64,000 bases of DNA from Cryptomeria japonica (Eukaryota > Streptophyta > Pinopsida > Cupressales > Cupressaceae): assembly GCF_030272615.1 (NCBI RefSeq), contig NC_081409.1, positions 26,299,406 through 26,363,405 on the forward strand, in the 5' to 3' direction. This document shows, one piece after another, positions 46,557-58,442 of the stretch. The notes beneath the pieces were generated by a model. That model worked only from the letters and a program-made list of their open reading frames with translations, did no database searches and was not told the DNA's origin. The first letter of the stretch is position 1. Each line of letters begins with the position of its first letter. The position numbers were made by a program, and so were the translations under genes.

Positions 46557-49500
46557 ATGAAGGTAATTTCCTAGAACATACGAGGCCTAAATGGTCTCCA
46601 TAAACAAGATGTATTAAGGAACTTTATCAAAGATCATAAGCCGGACATCATCCTAGTTCAGGAAACTAAATTGAGTAAGGAAAAATTTTAAAAATTAAAG
46701 TTCTTTAAACAGGGAGGTGTTTGTGGTAGTAGCTCGAATGGGGCGTCAGGTGGGGTGGCCATATTTTGGAATAAGAAAACTATTGATGAAGATCTGATTG
46801 ATGAAGATGGTAATATCATTTCTATGAGAGTTAAATGTATTGCTGAAGGACAAGAATGGGTGGTTACCAACATTTATACCCCAAATTCTAAAGCTACTAG
46901 GAGTAAGTTTTGGGACAAAATCCAGCAGAAAAGGGGGTTTTTTTCTCAGGAAAGCTGGCTGTTGATGGGAGATTTCAACACCCCTTTAAAAGAAATTGAC
47001 AAATTTGGAGGAACTCAAGCTCAACTGGATAGCAGGATTGACCTTATGGACTTCATCAATGCCAATGCCCTGATTGATGTTGATCTTTCTGGAGCTTCCT
47101 ACACTTGGTCTAACCAAAGGGATGGACGAGATCTTATTCAGGTAAGGCTTGATAGACCCCTTATCACTCCTAACTGGGTCCTTAAGTATAGATGCTCTTT
47201 GTCTGTTATTAACAGAATAGGATTAGATCATTATCCCATTTCTTTTGTTGTTGATTCTATTAAGGGCAAATGTCGTTTTCCATTTCGGTTTGAAAAAATG
47301 TGGATTTCACACCCTTCCTTGGAAAATTCCATTGCCAAATGGTGGAATATTAATGTGGATAGTTCTACCATGTTCAAAGTTGCTAAAAAATTAAGAAACA
47401 CCAAATATAACATTAAGATCTGGAACAAAAAGGTTTTTGGAGATATTTTTGAATCCAAGAGGAAGTTGAAGGAGGAATTAGAACATATTCAAAACTCAAT
47501 TCAGAAAGATGGTTATAAGATGTTCCCCAAGGCTAAAGAAGATGAGGTTCTAGCCAAATTACACAACACAATATGAAGAGAAGAAATCTATTGGAAGCAG
47601 AGATCTAGGGCTATTCGGTTGGAAGCCGGTGATAGAAACACTAAATTTTTTCATACGACATCTATGAAGCATAAAGCTACTAGCAGAAATCTCTAGATTA
47701 ATTGTTGATGACAAAATTATTCTCAAAGATGATGACATTAGTGATGAGCTATTAGGTTCTTATCTAACCTCCTTACCGGTAGTAAGGATCATGACATTAT
47801 GAAGCAACAAGACCTAGTTGATAACATTCCTAAGATTATTGAACCTCATCAGAATAAGATATTATCTGCTATCCCTATAGCTGATGAAATTTAAAAAGAT
47901 GGTTTTTCCTTCCAAGGGGATAAGGCTCCGGGCCCAGATGGCTTTCCCATGTTTTTCTTTTAGGAATATTGGCATACAGTTGGGGAAGACACGACCAAAG
48001 CTGTCAAAGAATTCTTTCTTAAGGAACTCAATTCTACTTTTATTGATCTAATTCCTAAGGTGGCTAGAGTTGATTCTATGGGAAAGTTTAGACCAATAAG
48101 TCTTTGTAATTATTTTTACAATATAATTTCAAAAGTCATGACTTCTAGATTGTTGGTTGTTCTCCCCTTTGTTATCTCTGAGGAGCAAAAACGATTTGTC
48201 CCAGGTAGGAAGATTTTGGATTCTATTATTATTGTGCATGAGAATATCCACTCTCTTAATGTTGCAAACAAAGAGGGATTTCTTATAAAACTGGATCTTG
48301 CAAAAGCCTATGATAGAGTGGAATGGCAGGTTCTTTTCAGGGTCATGGAGGCCTTTGGATTTGATGAGAAGGTTATTAAAATTACTAGAGAATTGATATC
48401 TACTCCAAAAAATTTTATTCTTATTAATGGATCTCCGTCCAGTTTTTTTAAATCTTTTGGGGTCTTAGGCAAGGAGACCCTATCTCACCTATTCTTTTCA
48501 CTATCTTGGCGGAATGTTTGAGCAGACTGATTCAAAAGTTGAAAATGAATAAAACCATCAAAGGGTTGCAACCCTCTTCTGCTAATGTATCCTGTACACA
48601 TCAACAATTTGTTGATGATACAATTTTGTTAGGATATTCTTCTGTTAGTGAACTTGCTTCCTTCAAAGGTTATCTCAGTTCTTATTCCTTGGCTACTGGA
48701 CAACAGGTTAATTGGAAGAAATCTGCTATTTACTTCATCAATACCCCAATATTGAGGCAACAGAGGATTGCTAACATTATTGGTTGTAAGGTGGACCTGC
48801 TCCCCCCTACTTATTTGGATCTCCCTCTTGGTTTGGATCCTCCAAACTCTTTCTGGAATTCGTTAATTGACAAACTCAACAAAGAATTGGTAGGTTGGAA
48901 AGTATCTATGCTATCTCAGGCTGGTAAGCTTCAACTTCTTCAAGCTACTCTTCAGAACTTGCCTGTTTATGCTCTTAGCTTGTTTAGTATACTAGTTAAA
49001 TTTGCTGAAGCTTTAGAAAGAATTCAAAAAAGATTCCTTTGGTCAGGTGTAGAAGATAAGAAAAGGATAACGTTGGTTACCTGGGATAAAGTCTATAATC
49101 CTAAGAGCAATGGGGATTAGGTATTAAAGCTCTCAAAACTTTCAACAAAGTCTTGCTTGCTAAACAGATTTGGAGGGCTTTTGGTATTAAGAAAGATTGG
49201 AGTAGGGTGTGGTTTGATAAATATATACATAACTAGCCAATTCATTCTCTTCTCTATTCAGAAGATATCTCTACTGGTTCTTTTATATGGAATAGTATGA
49301 TCAAATCTATAAAAGTTGCTAAAGCTGGAGCTAGTTGCGTCCTTGGCAAAGGTGATAAAATCAAGTTCTGGGAGGATGCCTGGATTAAAGATGAACCTCT
49401 TTTTAACTAGGATTGCAACCAATTCATTTAAGAATGCAAAAGGAGGTATGGTTCTATGGTTTGTAATTATTGGAAGGAGAATAAATGGGTCAGACTTGAT

Positions 49501-50672
49501 GCAGTTTATGCTGGATTTTCGTTGCTCCAGTAGGATTTGCTGTCCTTTTCTGTTAGTAAAGATTTTGATGATGTGTTCCTATGGAAGAGAAATCCTAGGG
49601 GTAATTTTACTGTTGCCTCTGCTTATAAAAAAATTGTTACTCAAGCCTGCAACCCAATATGGACTAAAATTTGGAATAGATTCCTCATTCCTAAAGTTAA
49701 CATGTTTTTTTGGCTTGTAACTCACAATAAGATTCCTACTATTGATAACCTGGCTCGAAGAGGATTCATGATTCCTAATAGGTGTGAGTTATGTCAGAAA
49801 GAGGTTGAATTTGTGGATCATTTGTTTATTCATTGTTCTTTTACCTGGGAAATCTGGAGTAAAGTCTGGATGCAATGGAAAGTTGATTAGGTTATGCACA
49901 ATAGTCTAAAGGAAGTCATCTTGCAATGGATCTTCCCTACCAAACTTCCTCTCATTAAGACCCTCTGGTCCTTTGTCCTTCCTATAACCTGTTGGCATAT
50001 TTGGAAGGAGAGAAACAATAGAATTTTCAGGGAGGCTAAGTGTTCTTCTCAGGTGGTTTTTGAAAAGATCTGTAGTGTAGCTAATTTAACATGACTGATA
50101 ATGAGAAAAGCATCCTTACTGAATGGAAGTTGACACACAAGGTCTGCAAATCCGATATGAAGAGTAGGAGAGATAACGTTTTTTGGAGGTTCCCTTTTCA
50201 TGATTGGGTTAAGGTTAACTTTGATGATGCAGCTAAAGGTAATCCTGGGAAGGTTGGAGGGGGAGGAGTCATCAGAAATTCTTATGGTTTTTGTGTTGTC
50301 TCTCCCTTTGGAGTTCAAAACAATCATGTGGTTGAAGCTCTGGCAATGTTAAAATGTCTCCAGCTTGCTTAGAGTTTTAATTTTAAAAAAATATGGCTGG
50401 AAGGGGACTCTCTCAATATTATTCAGGCTATCAAAGGTATTAGTTCCCCCTCTTGGAACATTCATAATATTATTGATAATGCTAAAAAATTGTTAGATGC
50501 CTATGATAGTGTGAATATTACCCATACCTTCAGGGAAGGGAACAGGGTAGCTGATTTATTAGGTAATGAGGGGGTCTTTTTAAAGGAGGATACTAAATAT
50601 ATCAGAGAAGTTTCATGTAAGAAGGGAGTCCATGAGCGATTATTATTTGATAGAGTCCATGGTACATGTTAA
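46557..50672 (+). pseudogene. LINE ORF2: endonuclease, reverse transcriptase, zf-RVT, RNase H
   Basis: Starts ATG at 46557, 24 bp after ORF1. Endonuclease (46557-47260): NIRGLNGL, ILVQETKL, LLMGDFNTPLKEIDKFGG, ASYTWSNQRDGR, GLDHYPIS (usual SDH is LDH). RT (about 47890-49120): KAPGPDGFP, FRPISLCNYFYNIISKVM, KLDLAKAYDRVEW and active site QQFVDDTILLG. zf-RVT (about 49590-49890): MFFWLVTHNKIPT and CELCQKEVEFVDHLFIHC. RNase H (50200-50600): VNFDDAAKGNPG, EALAMLKCLQLA, WLEGDSLNI, REGNRVADLLGN. An extra G at about 48460 and another at about 49115, plus changes near 47690 and 50090, shift the frame. Reverse transcription at the target site is the family's function. Confidence 0.9.
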
Positions 50673-52564
50673 TTTCATTATCACCTTTCTAGGTTCGGAT
50701 CTCAATGATAGATATTGGAGTGATGTGGAGTGTCAGTTGATTACCTATTTAATGCATTGTGATAATGAGCACCGGTGTGACAAGCCTAATTAAGTGTTGG
50801 TTTATATTGAATGTCTTAAAAGACTATTCAAATAACAAGAAAATCACCTTGTTTTTTGATTCCAACGTTTTGTTTCTTCAATATTTGGTTATTTCATGCT
50901 CTGTGGAGGGTTTCGACTTGAACAACCATTACATTATGGGCAGAAATATTAATCGCAATGAGCCTTCCAGTTGTGATAACTAGAAAAGTGAAAGGAAAAT
51001 ATGGCGAAGGCTGCATAGATATGGATTCATTGATTACATGGAGAAACTACACGGGAGTAAGAAGCCTGTGTCACATGGTTTTGCCAAGGGCTGGAGCAAT
51101 AATAAAGTTACTCTGTTTGGCCAGACATGGAAGCTGGATGAAGATTTGGTGGCAGAGGTTACAGGACTGCAGAAGGAAGGCATCAAATTTTACAGAGACC
51201 GCAAATTCTCGGTGGAAGCTACCAAGAATTTCCCTAAAAATGAAGATGAAAGGGCACAACTTGCTAAGAAGGACAATGTGTCCTACTACCTCCCTCACCA
51301 GGAAAAATATTTTTGGCAAAAACTGTTAAAAGTTTTAATGGAATACCTTACGGTTGATGGAAGGTTTTTGAAGGTTTACAATTACCATTTTGTCATCCTT
51401 AACCATTTTCGCTATGGCTCGAAGATTTCATTGCCCTTCTATTTAGCTTCTTCCCTTAATGATAGCCTAGCCAACCATGCCAAGAAACCTAAATCGTACC
51501 CCATTTCTCACCAAGGCCTTATTTTGTGAATTTATGAGCATTTGAAAGGTAAAGCTAGGGCTATTAGGGAAGACCCCTTTGTGGAGAATGCCCACATTTC
51601 TGAGGGTCATGATGGCTCTGATTCTAATGAAGATTCTTCTAATCTTCCTTTGCATAAGAAATTGAGGGTTGGTGATGAAGCTAAAGAAGACACATAAGAG
51701 AATGTTGGTTTTGAGGAGGTACAGGGGAAGGAGGTAGATGAAGAGGCAGAGAATGAGCAGGAGAAGGAGGATGAGGGCGAGGAAGGGGATGAGCAGAGAA
51801 AAGAGGATGTTGAAGAGCCAGAAGCGAAGAATAACCCTTATGTCTCGGATAGCAAGAATGATGATCAACATACCATGGAGGAGGGAAACCCTAGGTCTGT
51901 GGGCTCTGTTTTGGTTATGGAAAACGCGGATTCCATTCCGAATGCTCCTAGAAATAGTACCCTGGAAATGTTCAATTTTTAGAAATGGGTGATTGATAAC
52001 ATCTCCAGTATTCAGAATAAATAGAGAGACCTGGATTATAAAATTGAGAACTTTATTAAGGATACCAACACTAAAGGTAAAGAGGATGCTACAGAGGATA
52101 CTAGTGAGGCAGAGGATGAAGAAGAAATTCCGGACTGGCTGGAAAAAGATATGATTAAGGGAGATTTGAAGCATCTTGAAGATGTGGTGAGAATCATCAA
52201 AGAAAAGGGAGAGGTTGATAATGATGTTATAAACAACCGGATTACAAAAACTGAGATGGCCTTGAAGAAATTCATGGAACATAGTCTGGCGTTTTTGAAG
52301 GTGTCTTCTCAAAACATGAACAGTTTGGTTGCTTGTCTGGAGAAGAACAAGCAAAATAAAGATACAGTGATCATTGATGACGAGCCGGCCTCTAGTTCTG
52401 TTCTACACTCCTCCAGACGCAGAAACAGGAAAACTACCAGTGAGCTGGAGTTGAAGACCAAAGACACCCATTAGATGCAGGAAAACAAAGATATGAAAGA
52501 GGCATCTAATGCAATGATGATGTTGGTTAAGGATGCGAAAGAGTCTATAAAGATTTTCATCTGA
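50659..52564 (+). pseudogene. LINE ORF3: uncharacterised protein, globular N-terminus, acidic middle, helical tail
   Basis: An ATG at 50659 overlaps the ORF2 stop (TAA 50670-50672) in another frame. After one frame change before 50759 the frame is continuous to TGA 52562-52564, with six internal stops. N-terminal part (50759-51530): NNKVTLFGQTWKLDEDLVAE, TGLQKEGIKFYRDRKFSVEA, YYLPHQEKYFW, LMEYLTVDGRF, YHFVILNHFRYG. Middle (51700-51830): Glu-rich (EEAENEQEKEDEGEEGDEQ). C-terminal part (52085-52470): helical, possibly coiled-coil (DLKHLEDVVRIIKEKGEVD), then a Ser-rich segment. No known domain is certain; the N-terminal part faintly recalls plant-transposon-associated proteins. The 3' third is also present in the truncated copy at 16067. 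Confidence 0.7.
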
Positions 52565-52758
52565 TATGTAATCTGGTTTTAGGTTGCCAGTTTCTCGTTG
52601 GCCTTATGTTGTTCCTTTCCTTGGCTGCTGTTTTTTCTGCTATTCTTTTGCAGCCTTTCTATCTTTGTTCTGTTCTTTCTAGTTTCTCTTTTGCTTATCT
52701 CCTCATTATGTAAGCGGGTTTCGGGTCTCTTAAAACCTGATTTTCCTTAATCAAAAAC
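52565..52758 (+). other. LINE 3' UTR and tail
   Basis: About 190 bp after the ORF3 stop, nearly the same as 16345-16537: gccagtttctcgttggcc, tgtaagcgggtttcgggt and aaaacctgattttcctta, then a short A-rich tail. The shared 3' end marks the LINE terminus. Confidence 0.88.
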
Positions 52759-52932
52759 ATTCATTCATTAATATCACATAACGTTCATTAACACATAACA
52801 TTGATTATCATTACTTAACATGCAACATTCATCAATATTAATTAACAAATATCATTCATAACCATTAATTAGCACATAATTACATTCATTAACACATAAA
52901 AATCAGTCATTATCAAATAAGGTAGATTACAA
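52759..52932. repeat. AT-rich degenerate cattcattaacacataa repeat
   Basis: Words aacattcattaa, cacataacg and tcattaacacataa recur about six times. Similar sequence precedes the LINE at 44830-44878, so the LINE apparently inserted into it. Confidence 0.65.
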
Positions 52933-55864
52933 TCATTTCTTTTTTTCTTTTTTCTTTGAAGCTATGAAAAGACTAAGTGGAACATCATTTTCTTCATCAT
53001 TCCCCCCCTCTTCAGTTGTTTCGCCCTCTGCTTGTGATCTCGATGTATGCCTAGTCCTATACTGAGGACAAGGACACTGAAGCGAAGGGGGGTCCTCTGC
53101 ATTAACAAATAAATAGGTTAAATTCAAAACATTTTTTTATTATTGTTAAAAGTATTTCATTAATTTAGAGAGCATAACTGTTGCGCTCTTTACCTGATGG
53201 GGCCACTTCATTTTATTTAGCCTCAACCTCAACATGTTGAACACCCTCTAGATCATCTGGAGTTGAAATACTAAAGGTTACATTAATGTTGAACACCAAT
53301 TGCAATTATATTTGTTTAAAGGAATAAAAATGGTCCTCTTTACCTGATTGGGGAACATCACGTTCCTGATGTTGTGTACCCGGATCATGCTCCACTTGGT
53401 CACCACCGACTACATGCTCTTAAATATTAACAAAAAAGGTTACATTAATTACTAATCTAATTACAAATTAAGATGTTTAATTGTATTAATAATTACATAA
53501 CTAAATTTTAATAGCAAATGAATACCTCCACTACTGGGATGCACATCTGGACCTTCATGTGCAGGTGGTGTTTCACAATTAGCAGGTTGCATTCCAATGG
53601 CATGCACATTGTTATCATTGCTTGCTTATTTTAAAAAAATATAGTCACTTTATGTTGGAACTCAACATCAATTAGATTATTGGTAAAGTATTCAATTTGA
53701 AATAATTTTCATTTAGCTTATTTACCTGTGTGACGGATGCACCAGAATCTTGTGTTTGCCCACTCAATTCTCGTAGCTGATCAACCACGACTGTATAGCG
53801 TTGCTGGTAGGCAATTCTCGTCATCTTTTATGGGCGCTCTATTGTTTGTGTTGCCTGCGTTTTTCTTGTCTATCCTTGGTTGCCTTTGACGTGTCACTCA
53901 GTCTATGAAAAGTTTGAAATATGTTAGATTATATAAATATAAAGAGTAATTAATTAGTACATAATTACATTCTTAATAATATCTCGTACCTTCTTTTGGC
54001 GTCTGGTGGTGTATTTCCTTTTTACCTTTCAATTCTCTCATTGGCATCCAAAATCATGTCCTTCCACTCCCTCTCTAGAATCATGGGGGGACGCTCGTAC
54101 TTTAGGTTCTTCTCTAAATGGGTCCTGTATTAGTCCCTCACATACTTTAGATATGTGCCAACTTTTTCAAGGAGCTTGGTTTTGTCAAAGGTGTCATTTC
54201 CAAACCACTCAACCATATGGTTTGTCAATTCATCTTTTAACCTTTTTTCTTGGTCATTCCACCTTTTAAAGAAAAAACAAACCTGTTAGATACAAAAATG
54301 AACTGAAGCTACATTTATTATAGTTCAAGAAATGGATCAAAGGAAAACTATTCTAGCAATGATATGAAATCAAAATAGTGGATTAGGGTTAGTTCACATA
54401 TGATGTACCACCTTTTACGTATGGTGGGCCTAAATATCTGCAATGCAATGTCACTAAATTTTTTATGAAAAATCTCATTTTCTGCAAAAAAATCATGGGA
54501 TCATTAGTCCAAAATGAGTGATCAGAAAGTAAATTACAATTAGACTATATATAATAATAATTTTAAAGTACCTGGAACCTTCTGTATCTTTAAGGGAATC
54601 ATTTCTTCATCGCTCACCACCAATGTGGCATGCAACGTTTCCATACTAGCAATACGAGAAGATCCAAGAAATGATGGTATGTTATCAGCAGTAATCCCCT
54701 TTGGTGCATCCTCATGTGCATATCCTGCTATAGAAAATGAATCCACTATGAAATGCCCCCAAGAAAGAATGCTTGAAGGGAAATAAACACATAACAAAAG
54801 ATAGAGCAAAAGAGGGATCTACCAACAGTTGGCGGGCCAATATGACATGCAGTAGAGGATGTTTGCATGCTACATGTTGCCGACATTGCAGTCGGCAATA
54901 CAAGTGGGGCTAACCTCTAATGAGGCACCGACGATATTTGCACAGGAACATTGACAACACCTGAAGAATAATACATTAAATATATAAAACATTAAATATA
55001 TGAAAAGTGCAAGAATTGTAAACAAGGATGAACCTTTATTATGAACATTGACAATATCAAGTATGATGTATTTTGGGTACTCAAAGTGATAAGCCAAGAA
55101 AATTGTCATCACCTGAACTACCTGCAACACCTTGATCATGATCACCAGTTTCATGAGAACTCATAAATTGCTGTAAAAACAACACGTACATATTTTAGTT
55201 AATGACATAAAAGAGAATAAAATATAAACCATTATTGAGATTTTGTTATAATTAAAGCTTTCATTACTGCTTACTTACAAGTTTTTTGATGTTCGCATCA
55301 ATACTTGCACCCTCTCTCGTATCTCATCAGTCTGAGGCTCCATAGATGCCAAAGAAACAATCTCTCTACTAATTTTTCTAAGAGACTTTTTTTATCGATT
55401 CCATAGGGTTTGTGGTATTTCCAGGGTCATCATCGCTTAATCCTATTGAGTCTACATCCCTAGAGAGGTGCTCAGGTACTTCAGCCCCCTTTCCCTTTCC
55501 CCAAACATCCGTCTGTGACAAGAATATCATTAACAATTACAAAATTAGTCTAAAACACTAAAAAAAAGAGCATAATAATGTAACAGTTTGCTTCTATCTA
55601 ATTTGTACAATTACAATGAGGTTTACCTGCTCAGTAGAAGTGTCGTGACCTACATCTCTGTTTACGCTATGTGATGGATCCATGTCGTCCTGTGACAAAG
55701 AAAAAATATAAAAACGTTAGTGAAATTAAACCAATAGACTTAGCAAAAAAACATCATAATAAAATGGTATATTGGAGTCGTTAATTGGAAGTTGATTAAT
55801 TTAAATGGTATATAGTACGTACCACCCCCATGATAGTAACTTTGTTTGTATCTATATTGATGCT
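52933..55864 (-). pseudogene. Relic of a multi-exon gene, possibly transposase-related
   Basis: Thirteen minus-strand segments bounded by AG acceptors and GT donors can be traced: 55864-55823, 55689-55627, 55512-55279, 55170-55113, 54960-54823, 54724-54572, 54481-54398, 54262-53990, 53902-53726, 53624-53526, 53418-53344, 53270-53194 and terminal 53096-52933 ending TGA. Example boundaries: gtcacag|ACGGATG, CAATCAG|gtaaag, ttaatgcag|AGGACC. Readable peptides: RWNDQEKRLKDELTNHMVEW, RPPMILEREWKDMILDANER and VVDQLRELSGQ. These resemble En/Spm-type plant transposase-associated proteins (PF03004-like) but I am unsure. Later exons are Pro/Glu/His-rich; the end is basic (KKKEKKK). Stops in 54262-53990 and 53270-53194 and a frame change in 53902-53726 indicate decay. 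Confidence 0.5.
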
Positions 55865-55990
55865 CTGCAAAAGGGACAAGGTTAGACTAAAAGCCTATGG
55901 TCGTATAACACACAAAAACACAAGAAATCGTTAGTGTTATTCAATCAAAGACTAATCTAAACAGGCATATCAAAAGAGATACCCAAAACA

Positions 55991-57287
55991 TGAGAGAATA
56001 TTTAACTAGGAAAGTAAATATAATGAGACATCCCCAAATGCCTCATAACATGCTCTTAACTCCTTCTCCTTTGTTCCTCTCCTCTCCAAGTTCCAAACTA
56101 GTGTAGCTCTCAACAACTTTTTGCACTATGGATGCTTATGGAGGTTTGAGATTGAAGTATTTACTCTAAATGCTATGCAATATGAATAAGCTAGAAATGA
56201 GATTATTATCTAATCTAGTGTTGATTTTAATCCAAAAGAGCGAATATAAGTAATATATGCTAAATACTCTCTAAAATTCTCTACAACTTAGATGCATACA
56301 AGTTTTTCAAGATCTGGATTATGAAGAAATGGGCTCTATTTATAGGAAAAATGGAGCAATGGATGGTTGAGATTGAGTAATCTCAACAAGGGTCAGGATT
56401 GAATGATATTCAATCCATGTGAGGACTTTCAACCCAATCTCAGGATGACAAGTGTCAATATGAGATAGGTTGAGAGGAGAAGGAATAAACATTAAATGCT
56501 TGACATGACCTGAGAGTTAACTTGAGAGTTAAGGTCAAGGTTAGATTGAATGAATAAATTCTTTATTCAAAGAATACAACTTTTATCCAATGGATAAACT
56601 CTTGTGCAAAGGCAAAAGGGATAACCATGGTCAAAGCAATAAATGTTTGAGGAGACACATGAGTGCAAGTTGAATTAACCATAAATGGTTATGTAAGAGC
56701 CATTAATGGTCATGTAAGAGCCTTTAGTGGTTTTGGAAGACTTTAGAGGTTAAATTGTTAAACACACAAAGCATTAAATGATTTTCAAAGACTTTGAAGT
56801 CTTTGAGAAGTGACTCCAAGTTGCTTAGGAATGTGACAATAATTAGGGGATGGATTAGGTTAATTGGGAAGGGGTTAGAAGAGTCTAGAAGGGGGTTAGG
56901 ATTGCAAGTGGATTTGGTGGGTGAGAGAAAATAAGATTTTTATTTAAAATAAATTAATTTATTTCAATAAATGTGTGCAAGTTGCATTTGTAGGAAAATG
57001 CAAGTGGGGGGAATAAATGACTTAAATAAATGTTTTATTTAATTTATTTAAAAGAGGAAAAATGAGGATTTTAATTAAATAAATAGAATTTATTCATTTA
57101 ATTGAGTGTGAATTTTGGTTTAATGAATTTAATTAAAATAAATTGAATAATTTATTTAATTAATAGGAGAATGTTTGAAGATGAATTAATTAAATATTAA
57201 TTTAATTAACTGATGGCTAGTGGATTTTTAATCAAATATATAGCAAATATTCATTTAATTAAAAATGGACAGATTTATGTGACTACA
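55991..57287 (-). repeat. 3' LTR of the PMD-carrying element
   Basis: The right end ttatgtgactaca abuts the PPT. The left end tgagagaatattt at 55991 is a candidate only, since no partner LTR is in the window. A TATA box CCTATAAATAG lies on the minus strand at 56336-56346. The U3 half is rich in taaataaatt and ttaattaa words, like the LTR at 18008-18893. Confidence 0.65.
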
Positions 57288-57300
57288 TTTGCCCCTCTTT
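57288..57300 (-). other. Polypurine tract, PMD-carrying element
   Basis: The minus strand reads AAAGAGGGGCAAA directly before TGTAGTCAC, matching the tract at 18894-18908. Confidence 0.85.
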
Positions 57301-57859
57301 GAGACGGTGTGGTTTATCGCGTCGTTTCAAAGAAAGAAAAATAGGTGTGAAGAAATGCCCCATAAAATGTTAATTTAATGGGTGGTATGCCCCCTCGAGA
57401 GATGGGACGAGAAATTTCAAAAAATCGGGCGATCTCTCGAAAAAGAATGAAAATTGGCAAGGTGATAGAAGCGAAGGAGTTAGCAATGCTAGTGAAAAAT
57501 AGAAGAAATCGGAGATAAAATGAAGAAATGGAAGGTTCAGGAAGTTCACGGGGACCATGGCAGTGAGCAAGGGAAAATTATGGTTATGGCGAAGGGTTTA
57601 TATGGGGAGAAAGGGGTGAAAACAGGCTCATTTGCATTCGCGTCCATAGTGAAATTATAGCTCTGATAGTGATTTTCTGGAAGAGCAAGGAGCAGTCAGG
57701 ATGTCGGTACCAGTAGCAGAGCATCGATTAGAGCACGTCTGTCGATTCCAGCGGCCAGACAACTATGGACCAGCAGTAGGTAAATTTGAATTTTTGAATT
57801 TTCCGCATTTTTGATATGTTTTTAGCTAGGTCCAAATTGAGTCAAGACAATAGCGCTAG

Positions 57860-58170
57860 AACTTTGCTTTGGCGCTTTTGTTAAATGAATTAGTGCTTTT
57901 GTGCCACAATGGCGCTTTTGCATAGTTAGTTTAGCGTTGTTGTCAAGGTTAGCGCTATTGTGTAGTTGTTTGAGCACTTTTGCTAGTTTAGCGCTATTGA
58001 GTGGTTGATTGAGCGCTATTGTTGAGATGTAGCGCTATTGTGTAGTTGATGTAACGCTATTGTGTAGTTTGAGCACTTTTGCATAAATGTTTAAGCGTTT
58101 TTGTTAGAGTAGTGGTGCTATTGGTTAGGAGATAACGCTTTTGTGTGCAAAGAAGTGCTTTTGTGCAGAA
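57860..58170. repeat. Degenerate AGCGC(T/A)-TTTTG repeats
   Basis: About 15 copies of a (t)agcgctattgtgtagttga-like unit of 17-24 bp, many with ttttgc. They lie between the PPT and the PMD frame, thus in the upstream region of the antisense gene. They are CpG-richer than their surroundings. Confidence 0.75.
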
Positions 58171-58442
58171 AAAATAGATGCCCCAGTGTTTGAACAAAAT
58201 AATCTCCCGATGTCAATGATGGATGGATGGAGATGTGAAGTGAGAGTTGTTTTAAACCATAGCAGCCCTGATGAGACTTAGGTCATTAGGATAAATGCAT
58301 GTTGAAGTCTAGGTGTGCCATGATTGCTTACCTGTTGAGACCCGAAGATACTTAATCAAAGTATCTATTGATAGTCTAGGTTTAAACTTAAGAAAGTTTG
58401 AAACAAAACAACTGATGATGATGGCTGATTGCACTTGTGTAG

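Larger units (their letters stand above)
44879..52758 (+). mobile_element. L1-type non-LTR retrotransposon (LINE) with three reading frames
   Basis: About 7.9 kb: ORF1 (to 46533), ORF2 (46557-50672), an additional ORF3 (50659-52564) and a 3' UTR ending aaaacctgattttccttaatcaaaaac. Both flanks share the same unusual cattaata/taacattcatt-rich sequence, which supports one insertion spanning all three frames. A loosely matching cattaataaaatataaca (left) and cattaatatcacataacg (right) may be the target duplication. ORF1 has no upstream ATG, so the 5' end is probably truncated. Decay is mostly by nonsense codons plus about five frameshifts in ORF2. Confidence 0.85.

Noticed and set aside
51467-52354. 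295-aa minus-strand ORF, hydrophobic
   Set aside because: Antisense shadow of the acidic and helical part of LINE ORF3; apparent membrane character comes from complementing Glu/Lys codons.
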